Shown here piece by piece: positions 63,590 through 64,000 of a DNA stretch of 64,000 nucleotides. The stretch's first letter is position 1; the number at the start of each line of letters is the position of its first letter. The notes under the pieces are model-generated. The model saw only the letters and a list, made by a program, of their open reading frames with translations. It did not search any database and was not told the origin of the DNA. The DNA comes from Calothrix sp. NIES-4101 (GTDB taxonomy: Bacteria; Cyanobacteriota; Cyanobacteriia; Cyanobacteriales; Nostocaceae). The stretch spans positions 6,560,794 through 6,624,793 of the forward strand of contig AP018280.1 of NCBI GenBank assembly GCA_004296455.1, written 5' to 3'. The translations under genes and the position numbers were made by a program.

Positions 63590-64000
63590 ATTTTGTATCT
63601 GACTCGAATGTCAATATTGATAATTGGTGTAGATATATTAAATCTAGTGCGGTGGTGAAATAATTCGCTACCTTCTATTTGGGAGTTAGTCAAAAGTACA
63701 ATCACTAATTGCTGGCAACTGTATCTTGAAGCCTCACATGCTTGCCACAAGTTACTTAAGTTTAAACAAATAATTTATACAAGAACAACAGTAATTTTGT
63801 CAGTCAACTAGAATTCAAACAGTTAGTTTGATGGCTGGTTTGTTATATACTGAGGTTAAAGGCACATTTTTAAACGATTTTTTTACAATCCTCATATCTG
63901 AAAATATATTTTTACTTGTTTTGAAATTTCCTTTGCAATTTATTGTATTAAATTGTACTTGTATAAGCATTGCCTGATATGGCAGCATCACATAAATAAC
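63590..64000. other. gap to the end of the window
   Basis: 411 AT-rich bases. No gene, RNA or repeat recognised up to the window edge. Confidence 0.45.

Noticed and set aside
1-64000. CRISPR arrays, prophage or complete insertion sequences.
   Set aside because: No regularly spaced direct repeats, capsid-type or transposase genes were seen; the holin-family name at 553 is by similarity only.

Overview
The window looks like a chromosome segment of a filamentous, probably heterocyst-forming cyanobacterium (Nostocales, Nostoc/Calothrix-like). Evidence: the octamer GCGATCGC (HIP1) recurs throughout; the DNA is AT-rich with densely placed short repeats; and many genes belong to cyanobacterial families (PAM68, DUF3285, DUF1822/CHASE2/DUF928, Alr4036-type FMN proteins, cyanophycinase, hps-like polysaccharide genes). 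The exact species cannot be told from the sequence. No tRNA, rRNA, CRISPR array, transposase gene or prophage was recognised.

Layout. 0-3.4 kb: end of a Tex-type S1 protein, two small membrane proteins, a dead mscS channel gene broken by a small inverted-repeat element, a coiled-coil protein and a cytochrome c6-like protein. 3.6-7.9 kb: a housekeeping run prfB (with its programmed frameshift), DUF3285, ybeY, dgkA, trpG/pabA and a Tat-exported metallo-beta-lactamase-fold protein that lacks the usual metal motif. 8-24.5 kb: aspartoacylase, a tiny thylakoid-type protein, a beta-CASP-like hydrolase, Nif3, miaE, B12-dependent ribonucleotide reductase nrdJ, an ABC ATPase with its membrane partner, sdhA and a YjbQ protein. 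24.6-33.5 kb: MATE transporter, exported GH39-like protein, a solute-binding protein joined through one membrane segment to three DUF4912 domains, a DUF937-like protein, then a repeat-rich gap with nested miniature elements, and an FHA/zinc-ribbon protein. 33.5-44.6 kb: nagZ, mnmA, sat, GNAT, a degenerate histidine kinase, tsaC, an unorthodox pyrC, a tandem phosphoglycerate-mutase-like protein and a flavoprotein. 45.3-49.8 kb: the trio DUF1822 / CHAT-CHASE2 / DUF928. 50-60.5 kb: cyanophycinase, rpsO-PAM68, aroF, a lipoprotein, a DUF1517-like protein, a pentapeptide-repeat protein, tyrA, cobU and a hypothetical. 60.8-63.6 kb: two GT2 glycosyltransferases and a WcaF-type acetyltransferase, an exopolysaccharide (hps-like) group.

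How the genes connect. Aromatic biosynthesis is represented by aroF, tyrA and trpG, cobalamin supply and use by cobU and nrdJ, and tRNA modification by miaE, mnmA and tsaC. The points most worth following are (i) at least four families of small non-coding mobile repeats, several with target-site duplications readable from the sequence, including an element inside an element inside a third repeat at 32.2-32.8 kb; (ii) the same TTA-flanked element breaking mscS and rewriting the end of cobU; (iii) the CHAT-CHASE2 trio; and (iv) the solute-binding/DUF4912 receptor-like protein.
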